In this document: one piece after another, positions 33,605-43,774 of the stretch | Layout of the letters: every line of letters starts with the position of its first letter | Position numbering within the stretch: position 1 is the stretch's first letter | Made by a program: the position numbers and the translations under genes | The notes under the pieces: model-generated | Told to the model about the DNA's origin: nothing | What the model saw: the letters and a program-made list of their open reading frames with translations, nothing else | The model's database searches: none | Source: Massilia kyonggiensis | GTDB lineage: Bacteria; Pseudomonadota; Gammaproteobacteria; Burkholderiales; Burkholderiaceae_D | Direction: 5' to 3' | Assembly: GCF_024756235.1 (NCBI RefSeq) | Contig: NZ_JANUGY010000002.1 | Coordinates: 186,001 to 250,000 of the forward strand | Length of the DNA stretch: 64,000 nt

Positions 33605-35479
33605 TTGAACACCATGCGTCCCATCCTCCAGCGCCGCCCGATCGGCGCGCTGGTCGCCGCGATGTGTGCCGGCGCGCTATTCGCAGCGCCCGCACATTCT
33701 GCAACCAAGGCAGCCAGCAGCAAGGGCAAGCCGACCGTGGCCGAAGCAGAACGCTTCGTCGCCGAATCCGAAAAGAAGCTCGACCAGCTGGCCCTCGACG
33801 CCGGCCGCGCCGAGTGGGTGGCCGAGAACTTCATCACGCTCGACACCGAGACGCTGACCGCGCAGGCCAACGAACAATACCTGACCGTGAGCGGCGACAT
33901 CGCCCTCAAGGCGCGCCGCTACAACGGCCTGAAGGTCTCGGAAGCGAGCGCCCGCAAGCTGATGCTGATGCAGCAGTCGCTGATGCTGGAAAACGCCGAC
34001 GACCGCGGCGCGTATGCGCGCCTCGCCGCCAGCATGACGGGCGCATACGGTAAGGCCAAATACTGTCCTCCGGCCGCCGCGGGTGCCGAGAAGCCCGAGT
34101 GCATGCCGCTGGGCCAGCTGGAAAAAGTGCTGGCCACGAGCCACGACCCCGCGCGCCTGAAGGAAGTCTGGCTCGGCTGGCACGCCCAGTCGCCCGCGTA
34201 CAAGCAGGATTACGCGAAGTACGTCGAGCTGTCGAACAAGGGCGCCCGCGCGATGGGCTATGCCGATACGGGCGCACTGTGGCGCTCGCGTTACGACATG
34301 GCGCCGGATGCCTTCGCGGCCGAGATGGAACGCCTGTGGCAGCAGGTGAAGCCGCTGTACGACTCGCTGCACACGTACACGCGCTACAAGCTGCGCCAGG
34401 CCTACGGTCCGGACGCCGTGCCGGCCGATGGCCCGATCCCCGCGCACCTGCTGGGCAATATGTGGGCGCAGAGCTGGGACAACCTGTACCCGATCCTCAA
34501 GCCCGCCGGTCTGGAAAAGGGTGAAGACCTGACGGCGCTGCTGGAAGAGCGCAAGACGAGCGCCGTCGAGATGACGCGCTACGCCGAGGGCTTCTACACG
34601 TCGCTGGGCATGCGCAAGCTGCCGGCCACGTTCTGGGAACGCTCGCTGCTGACCAAGCCGCGCGACCGCGAAGTCGTGTGCCACGCATCCGCCTGGGACC
34701 TGGACGGCAAGGACGACGTGCGCGTCAAGATGTGCATCACGCCGACGGCCGAGGACTTCCGCGTCATCCACCACGAGCTGGGCCACCTGTACTACGACCT
34801 CGCGTACAGCAACCAGTCGCCGCTGTTCAAGAACGGCGCCAACGACGGCTTCCACGAAGCCATCGGCGACACCGTCGCGCTGTCGATCACGCCGGCCTAC
34901 CTGAAGAAGATCGGCCTGATGAAGACGGACCCGGATCCGAAGCAGGAGATCGGCCCGCTGCTGTACACGGCGCTGCAGAAGATCGCGTTCATGCCGTTCG
35001 CGTACAAGGTCGACAAATGGCGCTGGCAGGTGTACGGCGGCCAGGTCAAGCCGGCCGACTACGACAAGGCCTGGTGGGCGCTGACGCAGCAGTACCAGGG
35101 CGTATCGCGTCCGGCACCGGTCGCGGATGGCGGCTTCGACGCCGGCGCCAAGTTCCACGTCGCGAGCGACACGCCGTATGCCCGCTATTTCCTCGCCCAC
35201 GTTCTGCAGTTCCAGTTCCACCGCGCGCTGTGCAAGGAAGCGGGCGACACGGGACCGCTGTACCGCTGCTCGATCTACGGCAACCAGAAGGCCGGCGCCA
35301 AATTCCAGCAGATGCTGGAGATGGGCACCAGCAAGCCGTGGCCGGAAGCGCTGAAGGCCGTGACGGGGTCGGAGAAGATGGATGCGACCGCGATGCTGGA
35401 ATACTTCGCGCCGCTCAAGACCTGGCTGGACGAGCAGAACAAGCAGCTGGCCGTCGAAGACGCGAAGCTGAAACGCTGA
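33605..35479 (+). CDS. Secreted M2-family metallopeptidase (angiotensin-converting-enzyme-like peptidyl-dipeptidase)
   Basis: The 624 residues begin with a signal peptide (RPIGALVAAMCAGALFAAPAHS). The zinc motif is HELGH (390-394) with the third ligand E418 in NDGFHEAIGD, spaced 24 residues as in ACE. Other conserved ACE features are WxxR-like KPRDREVVCHASAWDL, and FHVASDTPYARYFLAHVLQFQFHRALC, the substrate-binding helix with the chloride-site Arg. It cleaves C-terminal dipeptides in the periplasm. TTG 33605 has GAGGGGAAACC directly upstream. ATG 33614 would be too far (13 bases) from it, so a TTG start is likely. Confidence 0.93.
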   Translation: MNTMRPILQRRPIGALVAAMCAGALFAAPAHSATKAASSKGKPTVAEAERFVAESEKKLDQLALDAGRAEWVAENFITLDTETLTAQANEQYLTVSGDIALKARRYNGLKVSEASARKLMLMQQSLMLENADDRGAYARLAASMTGAYGKAKYCPPAAAGAEKPECMPLGQLEKVLATSHDPARLKEVWLGWHAQSPAYKQDYAKYVELSNKGARAMGYADTGALWRSRYDMAPDAFAAEMERLWQQVKPLYDSLHTYTRYKLRQAYGPDAVPADGPIPAHLLGNMWAQSWDNLYPILKPAGLEKGEDLTALLEERKTSAVEMTRYAEGFYTSLGMRKLPATFWERSLLTKPRDREVVCHASAWDLDGKDDVRVKMCITPTAEDFRVIHHELGHLYYDLAYSNQSPLFKNGANDGFHEAIGDTVALSITPAYLKKIGLMKTDPDPKQEIGPLLYTALQKIAFMPFAYKVDKWRWQVYGGQVKPADYDKAWWALTQQYQGVSRPAPVADGGFDAGAKFHVASDTPYARYFLAHVLQFQFHRALCKEAGDTGPLYRCSIYGNQKAGAKFQQMLEMGTSKPWPEALKAVTGSEKMDATAMLEYFAPLKTWLDEQNKQLAVEDAKLKR

Positions 35480-35480
35480 T

Positions 35481-36506
35481 CTACGCGGCTTCCGTCAGGG
35501 CCGCATAACAGGGCGCCGCCTCGGGCGGCAGCCCTGCGAACAGCGCATCATCCGCCTCGTCGACCAGTCCCTGCTCGACGAGCATCCGCACCTTCCCCAG
35601 ATAATCCGCCAGCTTGAGCAGGCGCCCCAGCGGCGACACGATCACGCCGCGCCGCAATTCCCCCTGTTCCAGCAGCGCCTGGGCCACCGCCTCCGGAAAA
35701 TTCCACTCGCGCGCGATGCTCGCGCACAGGCGGCGCGTGTCGCGTGCCAGCTGGGCGAGGAACACGTCCGAGCCGAGGCGCTCGCCGTCCTTCGTCTCCT
35801 GGTCCATGATGCGCAGGCTGACGATCAGGCCCACGTTCTGCAGCAGCCCGGCGAGAAAGGCGTCGAACGGCTCGATGCCGGCGCCGGCCATCCGGCGCGC
35901 GGCGATTGCGCAGCGTTCCGAATGCGCCCACAGGTGCGGCGCCAGCCGGCGTGTATAGAATCCCGAACGCACGTCGATGATGGGCCGGAACGCGACCGTC
36001 GTGATCAGCTGGCGCAAGCCTTCCTGGCCGATGAGGATCACGGCCTGTTCGACGCTCGCGATGGACTGGCCCGTCCCCTGGTAGCAGCTGTTCGCGAGAC
36101 GGACGACGGCCGCCACCAGCACGGGATCGGACGCGATCGTGCGCGACAGCGCGCTGCCGGAAAACGTCTCGCTGCGCAGGCTTTGCAGCAGTTGCGGGAC
36201 GAGCCCCGGCATGCGCCGCACGAGCGCCGCGCCGGACTGCTGCGAGCCGGCGATGGCGGCCAGCGCCTCCAGCACGCGCGTCTCGGCGCCGGAGAGCTCC
36301 AGACCACCGTCGGCGCGGTCGAACAGCCACGCGTTCCAGGCGCCGTTGATCCGTTCCAGCTGCTCGAAGGAGACGGGGGCCGTGCCCGGTTGCGGCGCGG
36401 CTGCGACGGGCGCAGGGGGAGGGGCAGGAACAGGCTCGACGGCCGGCTGCGGCTGCGGTTGCGCCGCGGCCGGGCTGGAAAACAGGCTTTGCAGCCACCG
36501 GAACAT
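35481..36506 (-). CDS. HDOD-domain signalling protein
   Basis: The 341 residues start at ATG 36506 with AAGGGG six bases upstream. Residues 12-50 are a Pro/Ala/Gln linker. The HDOD domain runs about 100-290: FSGSALSRTIASDPVLVAAVVRLANSC, GQSIASVEQAVILIGQEGLRQLITT, WAHSERCAIAARRMAG and AGLLQNVGLIVSLRI. These are the usual cues for an HD-related output domain lacking catalytic metal residues. HDOD proteins integrate c-di-GMP or stress signals and motility. The gene is divergent from cheW across 146 bases that contain an ATTGTTGA/TCAACAAT palindrome. It is convergent with the M2 peptidase gene, one base between stops. Confidence 0.85.
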   Translation of the reverse strand: MFRWLQSLFSSPAAAQPQPQPAVEPVPAPPPAPVAAAPQPGTAPVSFEQLERINGAWNAWLFDRADGGLELSGAETRVLEALAAIAGSQQSGAALVRRMPGLVPQLLQSLRSETFSGSALSRTIASDPVLVAAVVRLANSCYQGTGQSIASVEQAVILIGQEGLRQLITTVAFRPIIDVRSGFYTRRLAPHLWAHSERCAIAARRMAGAGIEPFDAFLAGLLQNVGLIVSLRIMDQETKDGERLGSDVFLAQLARDTRRLCASIAREWNFPEAVAQALLEQGELRRGVIVSPLGRLLKLADYLGKVRMLVEQGLVDEADDALFAGLPPEAAPCYAALTEAA

Positions 36507-36581
36507 CGTCATCCCCTTTAGGTCAATTCCGAACATTGTACGGGCGTAAGCGCCGAGCGCAAGGTAGGAAATGTCTCATTG

Positions 36582-36603
36582 ATTGTTGACTGCACTCAAC
36601 AAT
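36582..36603. promoter_or_regulatory. Palindrome ATTGTTGA-N6-TCAACAAT between the HDOD and cheW genes
   Basis: Perfect 8-bp arms at 36582-36589 and 36596-36603 sit between two divergent genes of signalling type. The same half-site, TCAACAA, forms the 14-bp palindrome at 59422-59435 upstream of the diguanylate cyclase. The opposite arrangement of half-sites is discussed as a finding. Confidence 0.45.
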
Positions 36604-36652
36604 TTCCGATCGTCATCGTCTTAGCATGGCGATCTTGAGGAAAGGATCCGCC

Positions 36653-37123
36653 ATGCACATGACTACGACGACCACCACCCAATTCCTGAGTTTCACCCTC
36701 GGCGGCCTCGAGTACGGGCTCGATGTCGCCAAGGTGCAGGAACTCCGGGTACTCAAGGCACTCGAGCGCTTCACATCGGACGGCGAGATCGTGGGCGGCG
36801 TGGCCGTCTCGCGCGGCGTGATCATGCCGCTCGTGGACATGCGCGCCGCCTGCGGCACGTCGCCGGACGCGCCCGACCCGATGACGGACGTGATCATCCT
36901 CAGGCTGTCGACCTGCACGATGGGGATGGTGGTGGATGGCGTGACGGGCGTCGTGTCGCTGGCGCCCGAGCAGGTGTCGCCGGTGCACGGCGCGGACCAG
37001 GCGCAGGTCGATTACCTGATCGGGCTGGGGCAGACAGGGGCGCGACGGCTGATTCTCGTCGATATCGACCGGTTGATGTCCGTGCGCCGGCCGAACAAGG
37101 ACGGCGCACGGCAGGTCGCCTAG
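36653..37123 (+). CDS. cheW: CheW-type chemotaxis coupling protein
   Basis: ATG 36653 follows GAGGAAAGGA. The 156 residues form a single CheW domain: FLSFTLGGLEYGLDVAKVQELRVL at the N-terminus, IVGGVAVSRGVIMPLVDMRAACG (the 'G..n.RG...pv.dl' core) and VIILRLSTCTMGMVVDGVTGVVSL. It couples receptors to CheA. There is no CheA, MCP or flagellar gene here, so this is an orphan, probably feeding a system elsewhere or type IV pilus-driven motility. Its stop interlocks with the ABC-F stop in four bases (37120-37123). Confidence 0.9.
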   Translation: MHMTTTTTTQFLSFTLGGLEYGLDVAKVQELRVLKALERFTSDGEIVGGVAVSRGVIMPLVDMRAACGTSPDAPDPMTDVIILRLSTCTMGMVVDGVTGVVSLAPEQVSPVHGADQAQVDYLIGLGQTGARRLILVDIDRLMSVRRPNKDGARQVA

Positions 37124-39087
37124 GCGACCAGGCCTTCCAGCTGCTCCTGCAACTCCAGCCACTCGTTCTCGAGATTGCCCAGGTCCCGCGTCAGGAACGC
37201 CTGGTCGGCCACGAGATTCTTCAGCTCTTCCTTCTTGTCCGCCTCGTAGATGCCCGGCTCCAGCAGCCGGGCGTCGACCTCGGCCTTCTTCGCGTTCAGC
37301 TTGGCCATCTGCTCTTCCAGGCGCTTGATGCGGTTTTCGATCGGCTTCTTCAGCGCGGCGAGGCGCTGGCGTTCTTCCGCTTCCAGGCGCTTCTGTTCCT
37401 TGCGGTCGACGGCGGGCGCCGGTGCGGCCGGGCTTGACGACGGCAGCGGCGCGCTCGTGCCGGCATCCGCCTTCAGCTTGGTCTGGAACAGCCAGTCCTT
37501 GTAGTCGTCCAGGTCGCCGTCGAACGGCTGCAGGCGGCCGTCGGCCACGATGATGAACTGGTCGGTCGTCGCGCGCAGCAGGTGGCGGTCGTGCGAGACG
37601 ACGACCAGCGTACCCTCGAACTGCGCCAGCGCCAGGGTGAGCGCCTCGCGCGTTTCCAGGTCCAGGTGGTTGGTCGGTTCGTCCAGCAGCAGCAAATTCG
37701 GACGCTGCCACACGATCAGCGCCAGCGCCAGGCGCGCCTTTTCGCCGCCGGAGAACGGCTTGATGGAACTCGTCACCATATCGCCCGGGAAGTTGAAGCC
37801 GCCGAGGAAGTTGCGCAGCTCCTGCTCGCGCGTGGTCGGCGCGATCTTCTGCAAATGCCACAACGGCGATTCGTCGTGGCGCAGCATCTCGACCTGGTGC
37901 TGGGCGAAGTAGCCGATCACGAGGCCCTTGCCGAGCGTCGCCATCCCGCTAAGGGGCGCGAGGTCGCCGGCGACGGTCTTGATCAGCGTGGATTTACCGG
38001 CGCCGTTCACGCCCAGCAGGCCGATGCGCTGGCCCGTCTGCAGCGAGAAGTTCACCTTGTGGACGATGGTCTTGCCGCCGACCTTGTCGCCGTGCCCGTC
38101 GAGCAGCGGGTAGCCGGCGTCGACGTCTTCCATCACGAGCAGCGGATTCGGCGCCGAGATGGGGTCGCGGAACTCGAACGAGAACTCGGCCGCCGCCCGG
38201 AGGGGCGCCAGTTCTTCCATCTTCGCCAGCGCCTTCATGCGGCTCTGCGCCTGGCGGGCTTTCGTCGCCTTGGCCTTGAAGCGGTCGACGAACGACTGCA
38301 GGTGGGCGCGCGTGCGCTGCTGCTTTTCGTACGCGGCCGCCGCCAGCACGAGGTGCGCCGCGCGCTGGCGCTCGAATGCCGAGTAGTTGCCCGAATAGCG
38401 CTTCAGCTTGCGCTCGTCGATGTGCACGATCACGTTCACGATCTCGTCGAGGAAGTCGCGGTCGTGCGAGATGATGATCAAGGTGCCCGTGTAGCGCTTG
38501 AGCCAGTCCTCGAGCCAGATGATGGCGTCCAGGTCCAGGTGGTTGGTCGGCTCGTCCAGCAGCAGCAGGTCGGAAGGACACATCAGCGCCTGTGCCAGGT
38601 TCAGGCGCATGCGCCAGCCGCCCGAGAAGCTGGCGACCGGTTGGCGCATCTGGTCCAGCGAGAAGCCCAGGCCCAGCAGCAGCTGCTCGGCGCGGGACTG
38701 CACCGTGTACGCATCCGCGTCGGCCAGCGCCGAGTGCGCGTGGCCGATGGCGAGGCCGTTCTCCGTCGTGTGGGGCAGCGCTTCCAGGCGGTCCAGCTCG
38801 GCCTGCAGGGCGCGCAGGTTGGCGTCGCCGTCGATCGCGTACTCGATGGCGGGACGGTCCAGCGCGGGCGTCTCCTGCGCCACATAGGCCATGCGCCAGC
38901 GCGCGGGGAAGTCGATGGCGCCCTGGTCCGGGTGCAGCTCGTTGCGCAGCATCGCGAACAGGCTGGATTTGCCGGCGCCGTTCGCGCCGATCAGGCCGAT
39001 CTTGTCGCCGGGGTTGAGGGTCAGGTCGGCGTCTTCCAGCAGCGGCTTGGTGCCGCGCATGAGACTGACATTGGTAAATCGGATCAT
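37120..39087 (-). CDS. ABC-F family ATPase (YheS-like)
   Basis: The 655 residues carry two ABC cassettes: Walker A GANGAGKS (about 34-41) and GVNGAGKS (about 345). There are signatures FSGGWRMRL and FSGGEKARL, and DEPTNHLDLDAI and DEPTNHLDLET. The ABCtran_2 linker between them is rich in Arg/Lys/Gln (FERQRAAHLVLAAAAYEKQQRTRAH). The C-terminal coiled coil EERQRLAALKKPIENRIKRLEEQMAKL fits YheS/Uup. There are no membrane segments, so it acts on ribosomes. It binds the E site and rescues stalled or drug-inhibited translation. It lies one base from prmB, a ribosomal protein methyltransferase, and may be cotranscribed. Confidence 0.93.
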   Translation of the reverse strand: MIRFTNVSLMRGTKPLLEDADLTLNPGDKIGLIGANGAGKSSLFAMLRNELHPDQGAIDFPARWRMAYVAQETPALDRPAIEYAIDGDANLRALQAELDRLEALPHTTENGLAIGHAHSALADADAYTVQSRAEQLLLGLGFSLDQMRQPVASFSGGWRMRLNLAQALMCPSDLLLLDEPTNHLDLDAIIWLEDWLKRYTGTLIIISHDRDFLDEIVNVIVHIDERKLKRYSGNYSAFERQRAAHLVLAAAAYEKQQRTRAHLQSFVDRFKAKATKARQAQSRMKALAKMEELAPLRAAAEFSFEFRDPISAPNPLLVMEDVDAGYPLLDGHGDKVGGKTIVHKVNFSLQTGQRIGLLGVNGAGKSTLIKTVAGDLAPLSGMATLGKGLVIGYFAQHQVEMLRHDESPLWHLQKIAPTTREQELRNFLGGFNFPGDMVTSSIKPFSGGEKARLALALIVWQRPNLLLLDEPTNHLDLETREALTLALAQFEGTLVVVSHDRHLLRATTDQFIIVADGRLQPFDGDLDDYKDWLFQTKLKADAGTSAPLPSSSPAAPAPAVDRKEQKRLEAEERQRLAALKKPIENRIKRLEEQMAKLNAKKAEVDARLLEPGIYEADKKEELKNLVADQAFLTRDLGNLENEWLELQEQLEGLVA

Positions 39088-39088
39088 A

Positions 39089-39976
39089 TTATTGCGCGAG
39101 CTGCTCCGCCGTCAGCAGGAACACCGCATCGTCACCCTGGCTCGTGGTCAGCCATGTCAGGCCCAGGTGTCCGAACGCCGCTTCCGCGTACTCTCGCTCG
39201 TTGCCGATCTCGACGATCAGCACGCCTTCCGGCGTGAGGCGCTCGGCCGCACCGTCGACGATCTTGCGCACGAGGTCCATGCCGTCTTCGCCGCCGGCGA
39301 GGGCGATCTGCGGTTCGCGCAGGTATTCCGGCGGCAGCTTACCCATCGAATCGCTGTTCACGTACGGCGGGTTCGTCACGATCAGGTCGTACTTCTTGAA
39401 CGGCACGTGCTGGTACAGGTCGGACTCGATCGGGTTCACGCGGCCTTCCAGCTTGTAGTCGCGGATGTTGCGCTCGGCCACGGCCAGCGCATCCTTCGAG
39501 ATGTCGACGGCGTCGACGACGGCGTTCTGGAACGCGTCCGCCAGCATGATCGCCAGGCAGCCGGAGCCGGTGCACAGTTCGAGCACGTTTTCCACGCCGT
39601 CCGGATCCGCCACCCACGGGCTGAAGAAATTCGGGATCAGCTCGGCGATGAACGAGCGCGGCACGAGCACGCGTTCGTCGACGTAGAAGTTGTAGCTGCC
39701 CAGCCACGCCTCATTGGTGATGTAGGCGGCCGGCACGCGTTCGTTGACGCGGCGCTCGATGACGGCCATCACCTGCAGGATTTCTTCCGGCAGCAGGCGG
39801 GCATCGAGGAAGGGCTCGAGCTTGTCCAGCGGCAGCTTCAGGGTGTGCAGGATCAGGTAGGCGGCCTCGTCGAACGCTTCGGCGCTGCCGTGGCCGAAGA
39901 ACAGCTTCGCGCCGTTGAAACGGGTCACGGCGTAGCGCAGCAGGTCGCGGGGCGTGCAGAAATGGGTCGTGGTCAT
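39089..39976 (-). CDS. prmB: Ribosomal protein L3 glutamine N5-methyltransferase
   Basis: The 295 residues have the class I methyltransferase fold with the SAM loop ENVLELCTGSGCLAIMLADAF, and the catalytic NPPY (VTNPPYVNSDSM, about 204). VLVPRSFIAELIPNFF in the middle and the N-terminal helical domain are PrmB-like. PrmB modifies Gln150 of 50S protein L3. PrmC, which modifies release factors, is the alternative, but gene order after dapE and before an ABC-F gene favours PrmB. The ribosome site is weak (GAG). Confidence 0.9.
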   Translation of the reverse strand: MTTTHFCTPRDLLRYAVTRFNGAKLFFGHGSAEAFDEAAYLILHTLKLPLDKLEPFLDARLLPEEILQVMAVIERRVNERVPAAYITNEAWLGSYNFYVDERVLVPRSFIAELIPNFFSPWVADPDGVENVLELCTGSGCLAIMLADAFQNAVVDAVDISKDALAVAERNIRDYKLEGRVNPIESDLYQHVPFKKYDLIVTNPPYVNSDSMGKLPPEYLREPQIALAGGEDGMDLVRKIVDGAAERLTPEGVLIVEIGNEREYAEAAFGHLGLTWLTTSQGDDAVFLLTAEQLAQ

Positions 39977-39991
39977 GGCCAGGTCTCGTCG

Positions 39992-41635
<1,644 letters not shown>

Positions 41636-41666
41636 TTAACAACACGAGTAAATACCTGGAGATCCC

Positions 41667-42713
41667 ATGCGCATCCTGTTCGGTTCCGCCTGTTTCCTGA
41701 CATTGCTGGCCGGCTGTGCGTCGATGCCGGCGCCCCGTCCACTCGATACCGCCGGCCTGGCGGCCGTGCGCAACCAGGCCGTGGCCGTCACGGTGCGACC
41801 GAAGCCGGGTTTCTCGGTGTTGACGCCAGGTAAGGCTGGCCTCGCTGGCGTCGGGATCTTCGTCGGGGACGACGGCAACCGGATCATCGCCGAACACCAC
41901 GTGGCGGACCCTGCCGACGCCATTGCCCAGGCGCTGGCGCGCGCGTTGCACGACGCCCAGGGCAGCCAATCCGTTGCCGCACCCATCGCCGTGGACACGC
42001 GCGATGTGACGCAGATTGCTGCGCAGGCGAAGGGCAAGGCCCGTTACGTGATCGACGTCGAGACGCGCGCATGGCGCATGTCATATTTCCCGACCGATTG
42101 GACGCATTACCAGGTGCCGTACATCGCGGTGGCGCGGCTGATCGATGCGGATACGGCCGGCGTTCTCGCCGAATCGACCTGCAACCTGGCACCGGAGACG
42201 AATGCCGGTGCACCGACCTACGACGACCTGGTGACCAATGGCGCGGCGGGCTTGAAAGCGTCGCTGGCGGCGTCTGCGGCAACGTGCGCGGCCCGGTTCA
42301 GGCGCGACATGTTCGCCCTGCGCGATACGCGTCCGGCGGACGCCGCCGCCGTGCCTTCCACATCGGCTGCGGAGGCCGTCGTGTGGAACGGGATCATGGC
42401 CTGCAGCGCCCGCAACGACAGCGGCCCGAACGCGGGGGCGTACGAGGCGAAATTCACTGTCGACGTGCGGGGCCAGGCGGTGCACGCCCATCGCCGGACG
42501 GCCGACGTCGAGGAAACGCTGGTCGGCGAAGTGCGCGGCGACCGGCTGGAATTGCGCGGCACGGGCAACCGCATCGCCGACCCGGCCCGCAGCTGGGGGC
42601 TGGGCGTGATCGGCGCGTTTGCACCCGATGCGGCGTCGTACGTCGGCAAGGGCAGCATGGTCGTGGGTGGCCGGCCGATCCGCGCGTGTGAACTGCGCAT
42701 GACGCGCGCGTGA
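41667..42713 (+). CDS. Lipoprotein of unknown function
   Basis: The 348 residues open MRILFGSACFLTLLAGCASM, a lipobox LLAG-C at about residue 17. TGGAG precedes the ATG. The N-terminal half (to about residue 215) has mixed strand/helix texture with VGIFVGDDGNRIIAEHHVADPADAIAQALARALHDAQ and resembles curli-assembly CsgG or YajI-type lipoproteins only vaguely. The C-terminal part (about 230-345) has GIMACSARNDSGPNAGAYEAKFTVDVRGQAVHAHR, with two Cys at about 250 and 344, suggesting a separate beta-sheet domain. The gene stands in the insertion between the dap genes. Unknown function. Confidence 0.75.
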   Translation: MRILFGSACFLTLLAGCASMPAPRPLDTAGLAAVRNQAVAVTVRPKPGFSVLTPGKAGLAGVGIFVGDDGNRIIAEHHVADPADAIAQALARALHDAQGSQSVAAPIAVDTRDVTQIAAQAKGKARYVIDVETRAWRMSYFPTDWTHYQVPYIAVARLIDADTAGVLAESTCNLAPETNAGAPTYDDLVTNGAAGLKASLAASAATCAARFRRDMFALRDTRPADAAAVPSTSAAEAVVWNGIMACSARNDSGPNAGAYEAKFTVDVRGQAVHAHRRTADVEETLVGEVRGDRLELRGTGNRIADPARSWGLGVIGAFAPDAASYVGKGSMVVGGRPIRACELRMTRA

Positions 42714-42802
42714 GGGGCATTACGAGTTGAGCGGGAAAATTGGATCGTATAGATGCGCTCTCTGATGCAATATGGCTCCATATTTGATGCGTGGAGCAAT
42801 CG

Positions 42803-43006
42803 ATGCGAACCACAGTGACGATCGACGACGCGTTGTACGAAAAGGCGCTGGAGATGGCGGATCCGGACATGGACAAGGCCGACCTGTTTCGGGAGGCGAT
42901 CAAAACCTTCGTACGCGTCCAGGCCGCGCGACGGCTTGCGAGCCTCGGCGGAGCGGCGCCTGACATGGCGGACATCCCGCGCCGGTCCAGCGAGGCGGCC
43001 GAATGA
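42803..43006 (+). CDS. VapB-type antitoxin
   Basis: Starting at ATG 42803, with GTGGAG six bases upstream, it encodes 67 residues. [19 protein letters not shown] is the ribbon-helix-helix/VapB (PF09957) DNA-binding motif, and [22 protein letters not shown] is the second helix. A Pro-rich C-terminal tail (DMADIPRR) is the toxin-neutralising part. Its stop overlaps the VapC start (ATGA), the classical arrangement. It probably represses its own promoter. As the toxin is frameshifted, it may now be an orphan. Confidence 0.85.
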   Translation: MRTTVTIDDALYEKALEMADPDMDKADLFREAIKTFVRVQAARRLASLGGAAPDMADIPRRSSEAAE

Positions 43007-43382
43007 ATGGTGTCCTGGTCGATACCTCGGTATGGGTGGACCACTTCCGCAAGCGCAACGAGGATCTGGTTCACCTGCTGACACTGGATCTGGTGTTATC
43101 CCATCCGCTGGTCGTGACCGAGCTCGCCTGTAGCACGCCGCCGGCGCCGCGGGCCCGTACGCTGGCCGATGTCGCGACCTTGCCGCAAGCGCGTCAGGCG
43201 ATGCAGGACGAGGTCCGGAGTTTTACCGAGCGTGAGCAATTGTATGGGCTCGGATGTGCGTGGTTGATCTGGCTTTGCTGGCGGCGACGTTGCTCACGCC
43301 GGGATCGCGCTTGTGGTCGCTGGACAGGCGCCTCGCGCAGTTGGCGCAACGGTTTGGCGTTGCTTTTCGGCCGCAGCGTTAA
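43003..43382 (+). pseudogene. VapC-type PIN-domain toxin, frameshifted
   Basis: Translation opens [15 protein letters not shown], with the first PIN Asp (VDTSVW) and the Glu in VVTELAC. Up to about residue 84 (EREQLYGLGC) it is a normal PIN protein. From 43263 the family sequence continues in the -1 frame as VDLALLAATLLTPGSRLWSLDRRLAQLA and stops at TAA 43380-43382. This carries the third and fourth acidic residues (VDLALLAA and SLDRRL). One extra base between 43255 and 43262, or a two-base loss, explains it. The unshifted frame runs on to 43479 with a Trp/Arg-rich tail that resembles nothing. The product should be inactive as an RNase. Confidence 0.85.
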
Positions 43383-43468
43383 TAGGCTTTCGGAATTTTC
43401 GCGCTTGGCCGATTGTCTACGTACCAGGACGGTGGTTTTTGACTCATTGCGGACTGTCGACAGGTCGT

Positions 43469-43726
43469 TCAGGTCCTGAACACGACGCTCTCAATCCAAA
43501 CCCGTTCCCCCGGGTGATGTTCTTCGATAGTCGCAAGTGCATCCTGGATTGTCGCCTTGTCGGTATCCGCGAAAGAGTAGGTGAAGCGCGTGACATTATC
43601 GCGCTCTAGCTTTTCAAACTCCGCTTCTGACAATGCATCGGCGCTGCACCATACGGCAGTTGTTACTGAGTCCGAGGCATTCAGAATTTCTCGCAGACCT
43701 TGCGGGGTTAATGCCAAGTACACCAT
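43469..43726 (-). CDS. Small hypothetical protein, 85 aa
   Basis: The ATG at 43726 has GAGGATGAC just upstream. The 85 residues read as a small alpha/beta protein (VYLALTPQGLREILNASDSVTTAVWCSADALSEAEFEKLERDNVTRF, then YSFAD..KATIQDALATIEEHHPG). There is no signal peptide or membrane segment. The C-terminal coding region overlaps the meaningless tail of the frameshifted VapC on the other strand. It belongs to the insertion between the dap genes, where base composition is lower in GC than the neighbours. The family is unrecognised. Confidence 0.6.
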   Translation of the reverse strand: MVYLALTPQGLREILNASDSVTTAVWCSADALSEAEFEKLERDNVTRFTYSFADTDKATIQDALATIEEHHPGERVWIESVVFRT

Positions 43727-43774
43727 GTCATCCTCGATTTTGAATCCACGGACGATAGCGGACGGTCAGTCATG

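Noticed and set aside
42714..42790. Short gap before VapB considered for a small gene
   Set aside because: Nothing over 20 codons with a ribosome site; only promoter-like sequence for vapB.
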